DNA from: Scleroderma bovista
Taxonomy: Eukaryota > Basidiomycota > Agaricomycetes > Boletales > Sclerodermataceae
Direction of reading: 5' to 3'
Assembly: GCA_037178675.1 (NCBI GenBank)
Contig: JAYMGJ010000644.1
Location: 1-24,995 of the forward strand
DNA length: 24,995 nucleotides
Part shown: in pieces, positions 23,697 through 24,995 of the stretch
How positions within the stretch are numbered: position 1 is the stretch's first letter
Layout: each line of letters begins with the position of its first letter
Notes under the pieces: model-generated
What the model was told of the DNA's origin: nothing
The model's database searches: none
The model's input: only the letters and a program-made list of their open reading frames with translations
Made by a program: the position numbers and the translations under genes

Positions 23697-24972
23697 ATGG
23701 TCCTCAAACTCCCTGAACTCGCGCGAGAAAATCAAAACTGGAAAATTTACCGCGCGCATATCCTCAATAGCGCAGCCGCGGAAGGTGTAGTCAGCCATCT
23801 CACAGGTGCAGCACCAAAACTAGTCGATTCGCGCGAACTCGAAGCATGGAACTGGTCTAATTCAGTGGCTAAGTACATCATATTGGAAGTAATCTCTGAT
23901 TCTCTCCTCGCACGACTCATGCACCATGAGCTCGCCCACACTCTCTTCAGCCACCTTGCAGCCATCTTTGGCAACCACGAACCCGCCGCCAGCGGAACAG
24001 AGCGACGAAGACGAGCCTCTCCGAGAGGACTCGCACCTCAAGTCGGATGGCGCTGACTCAGCGCGCACCGCAGAAATTGTCAAAGGAAAAGTTGTCGAAC
24101 GAGCCGGCACAGCCGCAGAAAACCCCATAAGACCGCCACAAGCACCTGATGGACTGTCAAGCGCAGACAGGAGCCAGGAGACGGAGCAGTGCGGAAGGGA
24201 GCGGATTGCGCACGACACAGATCGTGAAACAGGCCATAGTGGTCTACCATCCGAGCTCAAACCGACTGAAATTCACGACGAGAAGCCCAGCGGCACCACG
24301 CCAGCTGGCATCCCCAGTACCCCGAGTACAAACAGTACTACATCTATCTACCCAAAAGACCCGGGAGACCCGCCAAACGCGCCAGATGGTATGTCGAGGG
24401 GAGACAACCAGGAGACGGCCGAGAGCGGACGGCAGTGGCAGCGCACCACGCACGAGGTGAATCAGAATGACGGAACGGCTTCGCCAGCCCCCAATTTGGC
24501 AGACAGGACATCCGAGATGACGACGGGCGACGGCCCAACACCATCCTTGCGAACACGACCTAAAAACGCTGTGAAACATCAGCATCAGTCAACATGAAAC
24601 ATACCTCTGCAAATCGGACGCGCAAACGCCAACGCGCAGCGCTCAAACGGGCACCCAAAGCCCAAAATTCACTTACCCAGACGGCACAGACAGCCGCTCG
24701 AAGGGGAGAGAGTTGGCGGTGCCACAAACAGCCACACACGCAGTTCGAGCGGGCAGTCTACGCCCCAGAAGCTCGTGCACAGCCCAAACGAGTCAGACAC
24801 ACTCGTTACCATATCCATCGAGTCGGAGAACCCAGATAGCGGTGAAATGCCGCGAGTACGCCTCGCAAGCGTGCGTTGGCACACGGACGACGTGAATGGC
24901 CCTGGGAGCGGAGCGGATGAGTCGAAAGACTCAGCGGACGCTGTCACGCACCAAACAGGTTTGGTACAGTGA
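23697..24972 (+). pseudogene. Gag-like polyprotein of copia-type retrotransposon, broken
   Basis: The frame opens at ATG 23697 with LKLPELARENQNWKIYRAHI, then LEAWNWSNSVAKYIILEVIS and LLARLMHHELAHTLFSHLAA, which resembles Gag of basidiomycete copia elements. Near 23975-23990 the frame must shift by one base to continue as PPPAEQSDEDEPLREDSHLK, a long acidic, Ser/Thr/Pro-rich region. That second frame runs to 24972 and is interrupted once, by TGA at 24595, which fits CGA to TGA. The final TGA at 24970 may have the same origin, since sequence after it still reads as protein (TWKITPI). No zinc knuckle, protease, integrase or reverse transcriptase is seen; pol would lie beyond the window. The frameshift could be decay or, less likely, programmed. 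The upstream LTR and primer site support the identity. Confidence 0.7.
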
Positions 24973-24995
24973 ACATGGAAGATAACGCCTATATC

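Overview
The window looks like a gene-poor, transposon-rich piece of an Agaricomycete (mushroom-forming basidiomycete) genome. The evidence is introns of about 45-67 nt, a fungal NACHT-WD40 STAND (NLR-like) gene, a Plavaka-type transposase, U2AF65-like sequence of basidiomycete type and a copia-type retroelement. An ectomycorrhizal Boletales genome would fit, but genus is inference.

Layout. (1) 1-4020: a segment carrying a broken U2AF65 (large U2 snRNP auxiliary factor) gene and part of an LTR. (2) 4119-9485, minus strand: the only clearly intact gene, a 9-exon, 1645-residue NACHT-WD40 protein with 14 nearly identical WD40 repeats. (3) 9486-12250: mostly decayed or non-coding sequence, including a broken unidentified gene. 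(4) 12255-12650, minus strand: a fragment of the ribosome biogenesis gene RPF1. (5) 12655-15355: a second, independently broken copy of the U2AF65 segment, with its intron positions kept and ending in a 302-bp LTR next to a polypurine tract. The NLR gene therefore lies between two degenerate direct copies of the same segment. (6) 16688-23300: a Plavaka DNA-transposon transposase broken by stops and frameshifts. It is split exactly at 17462/21877 by a 4.4-kb insert flanked by an 8-bp direct repeat. The insert has imperfect inverted terminal repeats and is mostly satellite DNA: 77-bp, about 57-bp, about 170-bp and 17/20-bp arrays. (7) 23301-24995: the 5' end of a copia-like LTR retrotransposon (LTR, half-tRNA primer site, gag) inserted into the 3' end of the transposase.

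The genes do not form a pathway. The window reads as a history of segmental duplication, nested transposition and decay around one intact immune-receptor-like gene. Most in-frame nonsense changes in the decayed sequences are TGA codons explained by CGA to TGA, and the 17-bp satellite varies mainly at two CpG sites. Both suggest CpG methylation and deamination, or a RIP-like process, acting on repeats here. The best candidate for something undescribed is the satellite-filled mobile insert.
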